Made by a program: the position numbers and the translations under genes. Positions 53,301-62,965 of a stretch of DNA of 64,000 nucleotides are shown piece by piece. Source of the DNA: Gammaproteobacteria bacterium (GTDB lineage Bacteria; Pseudomonadota; Gammaproteobacteria; Competibacterales; Competibacteraceae); NCBI GenBank assembly GCA_024235135.1, contig JACKMZ010000013.1, forward strand, positions 39,443-103,442. The letters run 5' to 3'. The notes beneath the pieces are model-generated. The model ran no database searches. It worked only from the letters and a program-made list of their open reading frames with translations, and had not been told where the DNA came from. Position 1 is the first letter of the stretch. Each line of letters begins with the position of its first letter.

Positions 53301-54260
53301 TCACGCGGAATTGACCGAGGACTCCGCGTAACCGTTCAAACCCTTTTTCAACCGTCCGATGTCCCTTAGCGGCGGATTTCCGAACATTCGGGCGTATTCG
53401 CGGCTGAATTGCGAGGGGCTTTCATAGCCGACGCGATAAGCCGTGCTGGTGGCGTCCAGCGTATCGGCGAGCATGATGCGCCGCGCCTCCGTCAAACGCA
53501 GGCGTTTCTGATATTGCAGGGGACTCATGGCCGTGACTTCCTTAAAGTGGGAATGGAACGAGGACACGCTCATCCCCGCGATCTTCGCCATCTCCTCCAC
53601 CCGAATCGGTTTGGCGAATTCGGATTTGAGTTTTCTGATCACGGTCGCGATACGCTGCATATTGCTGCCGCTGACGGCAAGCTGAGAAATGATGACGCCA
53701 TATTCGCTGTTCAGAAGCCGGTAATAAATTTCCCGCGTGAGCATGGGAGCAAGCACGGGAATATCCCATGGCGTCTCCAACAAGCGCGCGAGCCGCAGAA
53801 CGCTATCGCCCAAGGCGCCGTCGAGCTTTCCGACGAAAAGCCCACGCCCCGTGATGGAATCCGCCTGAACGGGTTTGCCGGTCTCGGTCAGCAATTCCGA
53901 GAGCAACCGTTGATCGATCTCGATCTTCAGACTCAAATACGGCTTGTCTTCCGCCGCCTCGGTGATTTGGGCAATCAGAGGCAGATCGACCGAAACCACC
54001 AGATAGTCGGAAGGGGCGTAGCGATAAGGCTCATCGTCGAGGATCACCTCCTTGCTGCCCTGCACGACGATGCACAGACTAGGGTTGTAGACGGTGGGAA
54101 AGTGCAGCAAGGTATCGGTGGCCTTCATACAGGTCAGGCCGGGCACGCTCGTCGGGTGTACGCCGGCGCCGTTGGAGAATTTGTTAACCAGCGCCGCCAG
54201 TTCCTTTTGCCGCCAGTCGTTCAAAACATCTGCTGCTTCAACCATGCGCGGACTACTCAT
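53301..54260 (-). CDS. AraC-family regulator with AraC_N domain
   Basis: About 320 residues. The N-terminal half is a cupin-like ligand domain (CIVVQGSKEVILDDEPYRYA, DYLVVSVDLPLIAQITEA) of the AraC_N/YqhC type. The C-terminal HTH reads VEEMAKIAGMSVSSFHSHFK and ATSTAYRVGYESPSQFSREY. It is divergent from the SDR and MFS genes and probably regulates them. The start is uncertain: ATG 54260, ATG 54248 and the longer frame to 54446 are open, and none has a strong ribosome site. I chose 54260 for a normal family length. Confidence 0.84.
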   Translation of the reverse strand: MSSPRMVEAADVLNDWRQKELAALVNKFSNGAGVHPTSVPGLTCMKATDTLLHFPTVYNPSLCIVVQGSKEVILDDEPYRYAPSDYLVVSVDLPLIAQITEAAEDKPYLSLKIEIDQRLLSELLTETGKPVQADSITGRGLFVGKLDGALGDSVLRLARLLETPWDIPVLAPMLTREIYYRLLNSEYGVIISQLAVSGSNMQRIATVIRKLKSEFAKPIRVEEMAKIAGMSVSSFHSHFKEVTAMSPLQYQKRLRLTEARRIMLADTLDATSTAYRVGYESPSQFSREYARMFGNPPLRDIGRLKKGLNGYAESSVNSA

Positions 54261-54433
54261 TGAACAGTTCAAGGGGCGGAAAGTATACGCCATTCCCTGG
54301 ATCTGGAGTATTAGGCAATGATGTCGGAGATCTATGTATTCAGGCGGGGCGCTCCACGGCGCATTCTTGCGCACAGTCTCACCGTACTCGCGGTGGGCCC
54401 AACACTCAACGTTCTCAACTAAGGAGCACCGAT

Positions 54434-55186
54434 ATGACGATCGCAATCATTACCGGCGGCAGCCGAGGACTGGGAAAGAGCATGGCGCTCCACCTTGCGG
54501 ATAAAGGCCATGACATCGTTCTGACGTACCACAGCCACCAGGGCGAGGCCGAAACCGTCGTTGCGGCCATTGCAAGCAAGGGCCGAAAAGCCGTGGCGTT
54601 ACCGCTCGATGTCGCCAAAAGCCACACATTCGCGGATTTCGCCGGGTCCGTCAAAGCGGCCTTGCGGGAAGTGTGGAATCGAACGGATTTCGATTTTCTC
54701 GTCAACAACGCCGGCATCGGGCTGCACGCGGGGTTCATGGACACCACGGAAGATCAGTTCGACCAACTCATGAATATCCATCTCAAGGCCCCGTTCTTCC
54801 TGAGTCAGAAACTCCTGCCCTTCATGAGGGATGGCGGGCGCATCCTCAACGTTTCCTCTGGACTGGCCCGATTTACCCTGCCCGGCTACTCGGCCTACGC
54901 GACGATGAAAGGCGCGGTGGAAGTGTTGACCCGCTACATGGCCAAAGAACTGGGATCACGCGGCATTACCGTGAACGTCGTGGCCCCTGGAGCGATTGAA
55001 ACGGATTTCGGCGGCGGACGGGTACGCGACGACGAAGCGTTGAACAAGATGATCGCGGCCATGATTCCCCTGGGCCGGGTCGGGCTCCCGGAGGATATCG
55101 GCGGTGTCGTCGCCATGCTGCTGGCCGATGAAACCCGCTGGATCAACGGTCAACGTATCGAAGCCTCCGGGGGGCAGTCGTTGTAG
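54434..55186 (+). CDS. Short-chain dehydrogenase/reductase (FabG-like)
   Basis: A 250-residue SDR with TGGSRGLGKSMA, a NNAGIG motif (near 93), catalytic Ser in NVSSGLARF and YSAYATMKGAV (Tyr-x4-Met-Lys, where the usual Tyr-x3-Lys spacing appears as YATMK). NADP(H) use is likely. The ATG at 54434 follows AAGGAG. It is divergent from the AraC regulator and 61 bp before the MFS gene. The substrate is unknown; YqhC-type regulators elsewhere control aldehyde reductases, so a carbonyl compound is a reasonable guess. Confidence 0.83.
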   Translation: MTIAIITGGSRGLGKSMALHLADKGHDIVLTYHSHQGEAETVVAAIASKGRKAVALPLDVAKSHTFADFAGSVKAALREVWNRTDFDFLVNNAGIGLHAGFMDTTEDQFDQLMNIHLKAPFFLSQKLLPFMRDGGRILNVSSGLARFTLPGYSAYATMKGAVEVLTRYMAKELGSRGITVNVVAPGAIETDFGGGRVRDDEALNKMIAAMIPLGRVGLPEDIGGVVAMLLADETRWINGQRIEASGGQSL

Positions 55187-55247
55187 TCGCCCGCCAGACG
55201 CCTGAACGACCGAACCCCCCATCAACGCCATCCGAGACTTTGCATCG

Positions 55248-56465
<1,218 letters not shown>

Positions 56466-56476
56466 TTCGAAGACCG

Positions 56477-57172
56477 TCATTTCCGCCGATTGGAGACGCT
56501 GATGCCCACCAGACTCGCCACCAGGACGGCCATGTAGAACTGGCCGACGACGGCCTCCATGAAGGCGGCGAAGTGCGCCAGCGGCGCGGCGGGAGCGATT
56601 TCGCCGTAACCGACCGTGGTCAGGGTGACGAAGCTGAAATACAGCAGATCGGGGAATGCCTCGAACCATTGACTGCTGACCGTGAGTCCATGAAACGCAT
56701 CCGCTCGGATCTGGGCCAGCATCATGTACAGCGTGGCCCAAACGATGCCTAACAGCATGTAAACGCAAAAGGACCCGATGATTTTGTTGCGGTCGACCGG
56801 CCCCGTGAACAGCACGAGGCTCATCGCCGACCAGGTCGTCAACACCAGATAGACGAGCACGATCGCCAGCCAGGCAAAGGAGAACAGGACGTGGCTCAGC
56901 CAAAATCGGATGACGAAAAGCAGCAGAATCGCCGCCATCAGGCTCAGTCGCGTAAAAAACCATCGGTGATCGCGGCGCATGCTCCAGACGCTCGCCGCCA
57001 GCGCCGCGATGATTCCCATCTCCACCGCAATCTGTCCGAGAATCACCCCAAGCTCCTGACTCAAGGCCAAGCCGAACAACAACAGGACGAGCACCACCGC
57101 CAGAAAGGCAAAGTTGTTTTCCGCCGTAACCAGCCTTTTTTGCCAGTTTCGCCTGGTCTGCGGGCTTTTCAT
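56477..57172 (-). CDS. Potassium channel protein (two-pore-helix ion channel family)
   Basis: A 231-residue membrane protein with about six hydrophobic segments and one potassium selectivity filter, TLTTVGYGEI, near residue 180, between the last two helices. The start is the ATG at 57172, overlapping the antiporter stop by 4 bp (ATGA); the longer frame to 57739 is antiporter shadow. No RCK domain is visible. Co-translation with a CPA1 antiporter suggests shared control of cation or pH balance. Confidence 0.84.
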   Translation of the reverse strand: MKSPQTRRNWQKRLVTAENNFAFLAVVLVLLLFGLALSQELGVILGQIAVEMGIIAALAASVWSMRRDHRWFFTRLSLMAAILLLFVIRFWLSHVLFSFAWLAIVLVYLVLTTWSAMSLVLFTGPVDRNKIIGSFCVYMLLGIVWATLYMMLAQIRADAFHGLTVSSQWFEAFPDLLYFSFVTLTTVGYGEIAPAAPLAHFAAFMEAVVGQFYMAVLVASLVGISVSNRRK

Positions 57173-58374
57173 CGGAACGTCCCATGACTCCGGGACGCCT
57201 TGGCGAACGCCGACACCAGCGGATTCGCGGTCAGTCCATGCAACAGGATACTCAACACGATGGTGTAGATCACGATATTGGCCAGCGTACCGCCGCCGGG
57301 CAGATGGGCATCGAGCACGAGGATGCCGAACACGATGCTGGCCAGACCCCGTGGCCCGAACCAACCGATGAAGAGCTTGGCATTGGGCCGCAGCGGCAGG
57401 CCCCGCAGGGACAGGTATACCGGCAGCATGCGGATCACGGTCAGGCTCAGTACGGCATAAAGCAGCACCGTCCAATCGAACCGTCCGGCCGCCTGGCCGA
57501 TCACCCCGGCGCCGAAGACGACCCAGGTGAACAGAGCCAGCGTGTCCCCGGTGCCCTCGGCCGCGAGCAGCAACCGGTGCTTTTCCCGCTTCGCCAGGGC
57601 GCCGAACAGCAGGCCCCCGACGAAAGAGGCGATGAATCCGCTGCCACCGAGTTCCTGCGCCAAGCAAAAGCATGAAAAAGACAAGGCCACCACCGGCAAT
57701 TGTAGCCAGGTTTGGGTAATCCAACCCCGCAGACCGCAAAAGCGCAGCAACCCGCTTCCCACCAGGGTCAACCCCACACCGACCACCAATCCAATGCCCA
57801 CGGCTTCGGCGAAGAAGGTCAGGCCAAAGCCGGGTTCGTAGTGGGCCGTGCCGGCCGCATGAGCCAGTAGGGCGAGCAGAATCGGCACGCAGATACCGTC
57901 ATTCAATCCGCTTTCCATGTTGAGCCCTTCGCGGACATCGACGGGCACGGACTCGTTGGTCACCACCGGCTTACCGAGAGCGGCGTCGGTGGGGGCCAGG
58001 ATGGTGGCGAGGATGGCGATTTCCAATAGGCTCAGGTCGTGAAACAGCAGAATTCCCACGCCGAAGCCCAATAGAATGGTCAGTGGCAGGCCGATGACCA
58101 GCAGGCGTTGCGGTATACGCCAGCTCCGACCCAAGACCGAAAGATCCGCGTTGGCCGCGTCGGTGAACAGGACCAACGCCAAGGTCAGCTCCGCCAGAAG
58201 GCGTAGCCCCTCCCGCTCGACATCCAGGCCCAACCAACCGAGCCCCACGGGTCCAAGCGCCGCGCCAAAGACCGTGAAAACGATAGGCCCGGTGATCGGA
58301 GTGCGCTCGACACCGCCCGCAATGGCGCTGTATACGAGAATGAAAAGCCCGATGAGGGTGATGTCGGAATACAC
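57169..58374 (-). CDS. CPA1-type cation:proton antiporter
   Basis: A 401-residue inner-membrane antiporter with about 12 hydrophobic helices. Family marks include ITGPIVFTVFGAALGPVGL near the N terminus, ILAPTDAALGKPVV (the TDxxLG-type ion site), NMESGLNDGICVPI and FIGWFGPRGLASIVFG. It exchanges Na+ or K+ for H+. It is first in a two-gene unit with the potassium channel. Confidence 0.87.
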   Translation of the reverse strand: MYSDITLIGLFILVYSAIAGGVERTPITGPIVFTVFGAALGPVGLGWLGLDVEREGLRLLAELTLALVLFTDAANADLSVLGRSWRIPQRLLVIGLPLTILLGFGVGILLFHDLSLLEIAILATILAPTDAALGKPVVTNESVPVDVREGLNMESGLNDGICVPILLALLAHAAGTAHYEPGFGLTFFAEAVGIGLVVGVGLTLVGSGLLRFCGLRGWITQTWLQLPVVALSFSCFCLAQELGGSGFIASFVGGLLFGALAKREKHRLLLAAEGTGDTLALFTWVVFGAGVIGQAAGRFDWTVLLYAVLSLTVIRMLPVYLSLRGLPLRPNAKLFIGWFGPRGLASIVFGILVLDAHLPGGGTLANIVIYTIVLSILLHGLTANPLVSAFAKASRSHGTFR

Positions 58375-58892
58375 TGAGTTCCTCCTGGGGCGGAAGGGAA
58401 CCGGCCATGATAAAGGCTATCGTTATTTTGGATTGGGGTCGGGAAGGCAACCGCCCGCCGATAAGAGATAATCGGTATCCCGTTTCAGCCAGGACAGGGC
58501 GAAGGTACGCTGTAGCCGAAGATAGTGCAAGGTGGGAAAGGGATGGAAATCAGCGGTTCCCAGAATGAAATCGCGTCAGCCGCATACGCTGGGTCTATCG
58601 ATTCAATCGCACCGCTAAAGCCGGTGGCGACCGGCTGTGCATCGCCCGATGTCGAAGTTCTTTACGGAAGCGCCGCACGAGTCGGGCGCGTATGGGGAAG
58701 GGTTCGGCGGGTATCGGGTATAAAAAGGGCCTTCCCTTGCCCATCACACCCGGCGGCGTCCACCTCTGTTCGAGGCGCCGAGGATTGTCGTAGACAGTGG
58801 CCGGTCGTTCCCATCGGTAATCGCTTCGATCGGCATGCGATCCCAGCGATTCGGAAACACAGTTCCCTTCAGTCAGCCACCGGAAAAAATCC
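58375..58892. other. Intergenic region without a clear gene
   Basis: About 520 bp between the antiporter start and the inverted-repeat cassette. A plus-strand frame of 123 codons (58525-58896) lacks any recognised motif and has poor codon character, so I do not call it. I see no RNA gene or promoter I could defend. Confidence 0.4.
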
Positions 58893-58919
58893 CTGATTTT
58901 TGTACCGTACTGAGTTGTT
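58893..58919 (+). repeat. 27-bp inverted repeat, left arm
   Basis: Reads CTGATTTTTGTACCGTACTG then AGTTGTT; pairs with 59518-59544 on the opposite strand with two mismatches. Confidence 0.85.
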
Positions 58920-58935
58920 GTAATTATTCATTCAG

Positions 58936-58967
58936 GTGTGTCCTTCCGTTGATTGGCGAAGACACAC
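58936..58967 (-). terminator. Possible hairpin after the exported-protein gene
   Basis: GTGTGTC (58936-58942) and GACACAC (58961-58967) form a 7-bp stem about 30 bp past the stop of the minus-strand gene, with an AT-rich tail (no clean T-run). A weak terminator is possible. Confidence 0.4.
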
Positions 58968-58997
58968 TCCTGCAAAACTTAATGCGGAGGCAACTGT

Positions 58998-59489
58998 TTA
59001 TTGGCTGCCCCATTCCATCGGTACGTAGTCTTGCCCCATGGGTTTGGTCATCTTCACTTTGCTCATGGAGGCCGCCGTAACCACCAGGTCCAGAACCGCC
59101 GGTCCGGTCAGATCGCGACCGTCATCGCTGTGAATCATCACGCCTTCGGGCACCTTGAGGGCGATCATCACGTGGGTGCGATCTTCGGGCTTGGGCATGG
59201 GCGACTTGTTGTTGAAGTGTTCGTTAGCCGCCGCCGCCGCTTCCGCGTCCTTCTGGCCCATCAACGTGATAAGGGTGCCCGGTATGCCAATCGTATCCCC
59301 GCTTTTAAACACTTTTCCGGTCTTCGAAGTCACCGTGATGCCCTCGGGGACGAGAAGCGAGTAGACATAATCTTTGTCGCCCGGTCCAGGTTCCGTGAAA
59401 GCCGGCGTTTTATTATCGAATTGAGCGAAAGCCGCCGTATTCACGAGCAAGGCCAGTGCTCCACCCATCAACAGTTTGAAATATTTCAT
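58998..59489 (-). CDS. Hypothetical exported protein in the inverted-repeat cassette
   Basis: A 163-residue protein with a clear signal peptide (MKYFKLLMGGALALLVNTAA, cleavage near FAQ), so periplasmic or secreted. The mature part has two similar pieces: YVYSLLVPEGITVTSKTGKV and VMIALKVPEGVMIHSDDGRD, each with a VPEG.. turn, which suggests a small internal repeat. No catalytic motif or cysteine is seen. The start is the ATG at 59489 after AGGAGAG. I do not recognise the family. It is the only gene between the 27-bp repeats. Confidence 0.7.
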   Translation of the reverse strand: MKYFKLLMGGALALLVNTAAFAQFDNKTPAFTEPGPGDKDYVYSLLVPEGITVTSKTGKVFKSGDTIGIPGTLITLMGQKDAEAAAAANEHFNNKSPMPKPEDRTHVMIALKVPEGVMIHSDDGRDLTGPAVLDLVVTAASMSKVKMTKPMGQDYVPMEWGSQ

Positions 59490-59517
59490 GGAATCTCTCC
59501 TAAACATGATTGGACCA

Positions 59518-59544
59518 AACAACTCAGTACAGTACGAAAATCAG
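59518..59544 (-). repeat. 27-bp inverted repeat, right arm
   Basis: Reverse complement reads CTGATTTTCGTACTGTACTG then AGTTGTT; it ends 28 bp before the exported-protein start codon, so it overlaps the likely promoter zone. Confidence 0.85.
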
Positions 59545-59688
59545 AGTGTCTACCTTAGCCAGCCGCCGCAACAACCACACGTCGGCAAACCGGTTCTAGC
59601 AGGCTGCGCCGGCCCGCGGGCCGCACAGCAAGTCATCAATCCGACGGTTATCCCCAGACCGATCGCGCCGAGCGGGGCGGAAAGGGAA

Positions 59689-59874
59689 TCACGCGGGCCT
59701 GAAGCCATCAAAATCATCCCGAACCGCCCACTGATCATTTTCGATCGTCTTATCGACCGCATCGGACATCGTGCCGGGCAAGGCGAGGACTGATATAAAA
59801 ACGGCTTCGAGTACGGGGGATGGATCAGTCACGAAGTACAAAGCTCCTGCAACCCAACCGCACTCAAAGCCCAC
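59689..59874 (-). CDS. Possible small membrane protein
   Basis: A 61-codon frame from a GTG with a hydrophobic core (AGALYFVTDPSPVLEAVFIS then VLALPG) and a charged tail (SDAVDKTIENDQWAVRDDFD). It begins about 30 bp after the EipA-like stop on the same strand. There is no good ribosome site, so it may not be translated. Function unknown. The rest of the gap 59545-59902 shows nothing I can call. Confidence 0.3.
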   Translation of the reverse strand: MGFECGWVAGALYFVTDPSPVLEAVFISVLALPGTMSDAVDKTIENDQWAVRDDFDGFRPA

Positions 59875-59902
59875 AATCGCTACCCGTGTCTCTACAATCG
59901 GG

Positions 59903-60355
59903 CTATTCCAGCGTAACCTTGACGCCGCTGGCGGAGCCGGCATTGATCTGCAAGCCTTGGGTCCGTGATTCCAGACGCATGATCACGCCGTTCTCATTCT
60001 TGAGCCGCAACCCCCCTACGCCACCGCCGAGCGCAACACTTGCATCCAGCTTAGTATAGGTGCCGGGGAATTTTGAAAGATCCGACAAATCATAGACCTC
60101 GCCAGCGGCGCTCATCTTGGAAACGCCGATGTTGGCGCCGGCCGTCAGGCCGCCGATCTTGAAGGGATAGACGTTGCCCTGGAACGTCAATGTGCCGCCG
60201 CCAACGCTACCGCCCAGAATGAAGGCAAATTGCGTTTCGTCGATCGTGACGGTCCCCGACGGCTTCTTATCCTCCGCCGCCAACGCCAGGGCTCCCGCCA
60301 AAACGGTGGCGGCCAACAGGGTTGAACCAGCAATTTTGTAAATATTCTTTAACAT
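59903..60355 (-). CDS. Exported EipA/DUF1134-like protein
   Basis: A 150-residue protein with a signal peptide (MLKNIYKIAGSTLLAATVLA, cleavage near ALA-AED). The mature part is glycine-rich with strands: FILGGSVGGGTLTFQGNVYP, LTAGANIGVSKMSAAGEVYD and ASVALGGGVGGLRLKNENGV, which resembles the DUF1134/EipA envelope-integrity family of small periplasmic barrels. The start has a CTCC-complement (GGAG) site. It is probably periplasmic. The family call is tentative. It stands 58 bp after the MCE lipoprotein gene on the same strand, so it could be co-transcribed. Confidence 0.62.
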   Translation of the reverse strand: MLKNIYKIAGSTLLAATVLAGALALAAEDKKPSGTVTIDETQFAFILGGSVGGGTLTFQGNVYPFKIGGLTAGANIGVSKMSAAGEVYDLSDLSKFPGTYTKLDASVALGGGVGGLRLKNENGVIMRLESRTQGLQINAGSASGVKVTLE

Positions 60356-60413
60356 TGGATTTCTCCTAAGTTTAGGGAAAACACCAAAATCCCTTGATCA
60401 TGCCTCCACTATA

Positions 60414-61016
60414 TCACCGAACAGGCGATAACTGCGGCGCTAATTCGGTGAGAATCTCGCCAAGCGCCTGGCCGTAACCAAGCACGAGGGCGTTAGGGGT
60501 CGCTTCCGCAAGCTCAATCCGTCGTCCGATCGTCCTTTCAAGCCGGGCTTGCGGAGTCAAGCCCTGAAGGTCGATCAGTGTAAACTGTATTGTCAGTACC
60601 GCAACGGGTGGATGTCCCGGACTGAAGTCGCCGTACAGTTCGGTGACCACCGCCTCCAGGGCGTAGGCGGCCGGCGTCGTCGAATCCGGTTGCAAAACCG
60701 TATCGAACGGACCGGACTGGGCCAACCACTCCGCCATGCGCGCGCCGAACAAACCCGCCGGCTCGGCGATGAAGGTGTTGTAGAAATCCGCGCTATAGCG
60801 CGTCCCATCGACCCGGACCACCAGCGGCTGTCCGGCGAATGCCGGAGCGACTCTGACCCGTCCCATGCGCAGCGTTTGCGCGCGATGCGGCAGAACCGAA
60901 GCGGGCGGCGGCGGCTCCACGACATAAGTCGTGGCTTGGGGAATCGGCTTACCGAGCGAGCAGGCGGCCGCGAGTAGAATAAAACCCGCGACGACGACAC
61001 AGCGTAGGACGGTCAT
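60414..61016 (-). CDS. MCE-transporter auxiliary lipoprotein (PqiC/ABC_trans_aux family)
   Basis: A 200-residue lipoprotein with a signal peptide and lipobox LLAAACSL (Cys near 19). The mature part matches the ABC-type transport auxiliary family: RMGRVRVAPAFAGQPLVVR and YSADFYNTFIAEPAGLFGARM. It would sit in the outer membrane and take phospholipid or other lipid from the MCE protein. It overlaps the mlaD-like gene by 4 bp and is last in the operon. Confidence 0.85.
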   Translation of the reverse strand: MTVLRCVVVAGFILLAAACSLGKPIPQATTYVVEPPPPASVLPHRAQTLRMGRVRVAPAFAGQPLVVRVDGTRYSADFYNTFIAEPAGLFGARMAEWLAQSGPFDTVLQPDSTTPAAYALEAVVTELYGDFSPGHPPVAVLTIQFTLIDLQGLTPQARLERTIGRRIELAEATPNALVLGYGQALGEILTELAPQLSPVR

Positions 61017-62137
61017 TTCACTTCCTTCCAGGGCATATCCGACTTCGCCGGCGGGCCACCGAACAAGACGCCGGCGGGATAGCGTTTGGCGACCTCGGAC
61101 AGGTTACGCAGATTGGCGGCGGTCGCCTGCAGATCCTGAACGATGCCGCGCACGTCGTATTGATTGGCCCCGACCAAGGCATCGAGCCGCTGCACGGTCT
61201 GGTCCAGATGCGCAACGAGGCGGTCGAGTTCGCCAGTTTCGGCGATCCGGCGCAGGCGGGCGGTGAAGACCACCACGTTGTTCAAGGTTTTCTGGACCTG
61301 ACGCGCCAGAAGATTGTTCAATTGCGCCGAGGCATTGGCAATGCTGCGCAGAGCTTGGCCAATCGAGGGATCGTTCAGCAGGGTGTCGATGCGGCCCGCG
61401 GCGCTGGAAAGATTACCCACGGCCTGATCGATCGGCGCGGCGGTCAGAATCCGTTCCACCCGCTGAATGGCCGATCGCCCATCCTGAAGCATACCCGCGG
61501 CCTCCGCGGACAGTTCGCTCACCGGCACCTGGCCGATCTTGTCGGTCAAAGTCTCCACCAACCGGTTGAGATTATGGCTCAGTCCCTGGAGATCGGATTC
61601 GCTGAGGCCGGCCATGAATTTTTGCACGGTCGTGATGATCTGACCGGTCAGGCTGGGGACGGACGGCACGTAGGGATAGTCCGGTTTCCAATCGAAGGCG
61701 AGCGTCGGATAACGTTTCGGGTCGACTTGATTGAGCGCCAGAATCTGTTGGCCCGTAACGCCGGCCAATTGGGTCTGAGCCCGCAGGCCACGCTTTACGA
61801 ACTCCGGCAAGTCTTGTTGCCATTGCTTGACCTGCGCCGGATTGCCGGTCACCTTGGCCCGCACCACGATGTAGGCCCGGCGCTTGTCGACCGGCACATT
61901 CTGTTCATAAAGCGGGCTGGACATCACGATTTCCGTGACTTGCCCAATCGGAACGCCACGAAATTCGACCTTGGCGCCGACATCCAGACCCGACACCGAC
62001 TGATCGAAATAGGTCTCGAAGGTCAAAGTCGGCTCGAACAAGGCTCGACCGCCGAGCAGGAAGAGGGTGATGCACGACAGGGCCAGCGAGACGAGGACGA
62101 ACACACCCAGCCGAAAGTAACGCTGCTTCTCTGCCAT
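61013..62137 (-). CDS. MCE-domain (MlaD-like) lipid transport protein
   Basis: A 374-residue periplasmic protein anchored by one N-terminal helix (FRLGVFVLVSLALSCITLFL). A single MCE domain follows (LTFETYFDQSVSGLDVGAKV then EFRGVPIGQVTEI, near 35-60), and a long C-terminal helical part (about 170-374) that would form a channel or bridge. The start is the ATG at 62137 after GGAGAG. It belongs to the STAS-permease, ATPase and lipoprotein operon here and shuttles lipid between membranes. Confidence 0.88.
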   Translation of the reverse strand: MAEKQRYFRLGVFVLVSLALSCITLFLLGGRALFEPTLTFETYFDQSVSGLDVGAKVEFRGVPIGQVTEIVMSSPLYEQNVPVDKRRAYIVVRAKVTGNPAQVKQWQQDLPEFVKRGLRAQTQLAGVTGQQILALNQVDPKRYPTLAFDWKPDYPYVPSVPSLTGQIITTVQKFMAGLSESDLQGLSHNLNRLVETLTDKIGQVPVSELSAEAAGMLQDGRSAIQRVERILTAAPIDQAVGNLSSAAGRIDTLLNDPSIGQALRSIANASAQLNNLLARQVQKTLNNVVVFTARLRRIAETGELDRLVAHLDQTVQRLDALVGANQYDVRGIVQDLQATAANLRNLSEVAKRYPAGVLFGGPPAKSDMPWKEVK

Positions 62138-62138
62138 A

Positions 62139-62954
62139 TCAGGTCTCTCCAGTCTGGGCGGGCGCATCGGGCCGGCGGTTGAAAAACTGTCGCACCCGTG
62201 GGTCGGCGCTGTTGTCGCGCAGGTCCGCCGGTTGACCTTCGGCGATGATGCTACGGGAAACCGGGTCGAGCATGATCGCCCGGTCGGCGATGGCGAAAAT
62301 ACTCTGCAACTCGTGCGTTACGACCACGAAAGTAAATCCCAGATTGTCGCGCAGGCGGCGGATCGTCCGATCCAGATTGGCCGCGGTGATGGGGTCCAGT
62401 CCCGCCGAGGGCTCGTCCAACATCAGGATATCCGCGCCCAGCGCCATGGCTCGCGCGATGCCGGCGCGCTTCAACATACCGCCAGACAGTTCAGCGGGCA
62501 TCAACGACTCCGCGTGACCCATCTCGACCAGTCGCAGCAGCAACCGCGCCGTCAAGTTTCTCTGCTCCAGGCCGATAGCGGTGAATTCGTCGAGTGGAAA
62601 CCGCACGTTCTCCAACACGGTCAGCGAGCCGAACAAGGCGCCGCTCTGATACATGACGCCCAGCTTGCGCTGGAGGTGCGCCTTTCCCTCGGGAGCGGCG
62701 CTGACGATGCTTTGCCCATCGATCAGCACTTCGCCTGCCATAGGTTGATAAAGGCCGATGATGTTCTTCATCAAGCTCGACTTGCCACAGCCCGATCCCC
62801 CGAGAATGACCATGATTTCACCGCGAAACACGTCAAACGAGGCGTCCTGCAACAGCACCCGGCTCCCATAACCCATTTTCAGGTGGCGAACGCTGACGGC
62901 GGGTGTCGCGGGGGCGGGAGCGGGCACCGCGGGACTGGGAGCTTTCGGGAGCAT
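62139..62954 (-). CDS. MCE-type lipid transporter ATPase (MlaF-like)
   Basis: A 271-residue ABC ATPase: Walker A LGGSGCGKSS, signature ELSGGMLKRAG (the MlaF-type LSGGM) and Walker B ILMLDEPSAGLDP. A proline/alanine-rich lead (about 5-20) precedes the domain. The start is the ATG at 62954, 11 bp after the permease stop; the longer frame up to 63983 is a permease shadow. It drives the permease and MCE partner. Confidence 0.88.
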   Translation of the reverse strand: MLPKAPSPAVPAPAPATPAVSVRHLKMGYGSRVLLQDASFDVFRGEIMVILGGSGCGKSSLMKNIIGLYQPMAGEVLIDGQSIVSAAPEGKAHLQRKLGVMYQSGALFGSLTVLENVRFPLDEFTAIGLEQRNLTARLLLRLVEMGHAESLMPAELSGGMLKRAGIARAMALGADILMLDEPSAGLDPITAANLDRTIRRLRDNLGFTFVVVTHELQSIFAIADRAIMLDPVSRSIIAEGQPADLRDNSADPRVRQFFNRRPDAPAQTGET

Positions 62955-62965
62955 GGCGCCGGGTT

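Larger units (their letters stand above)
58893..59544. mobile_element. Inverted-repeat-flanked cassette around one exported-protein gene
   Basis: A 27-bp sequence starting CTGATTTT at 58893-58919 recurs in inverted orientation at 59518-59544 with 25 of 27 positions identical (differences C/T only). Between them is the 163-residue exported-protein gene. Both arms contain a GTACnGTAC palindrome. No transposase and no target duplication is visible, so it could be a MITE-like or cassette element, or paired regulator sites. The repeat is seen directly; the mobile nature is inferred. Confidence 0.45.

Noticed and set aside
53243..53331. Short plus-strand frame (SIKIALSVEMPSGKTVHAEL then TEDSA) after the metallopeptidase
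   Set aside because: Looks slightly coding but overlaps the convergent AraC gene end, is under 30 codons and has no ribosome site.
56477..57739. 420-codon frame that would extend the potassium channel
   Set aside because: The upstream half is an out-of-frame shadow of the antiporter; the channel starts at 57172 in an ATGA overlap.
58525..58896. Plus-strand frame of 123 codons before the inverted-repeat cassette
   Set aside because: No motif, unusual composition and no good start; could not be supported.
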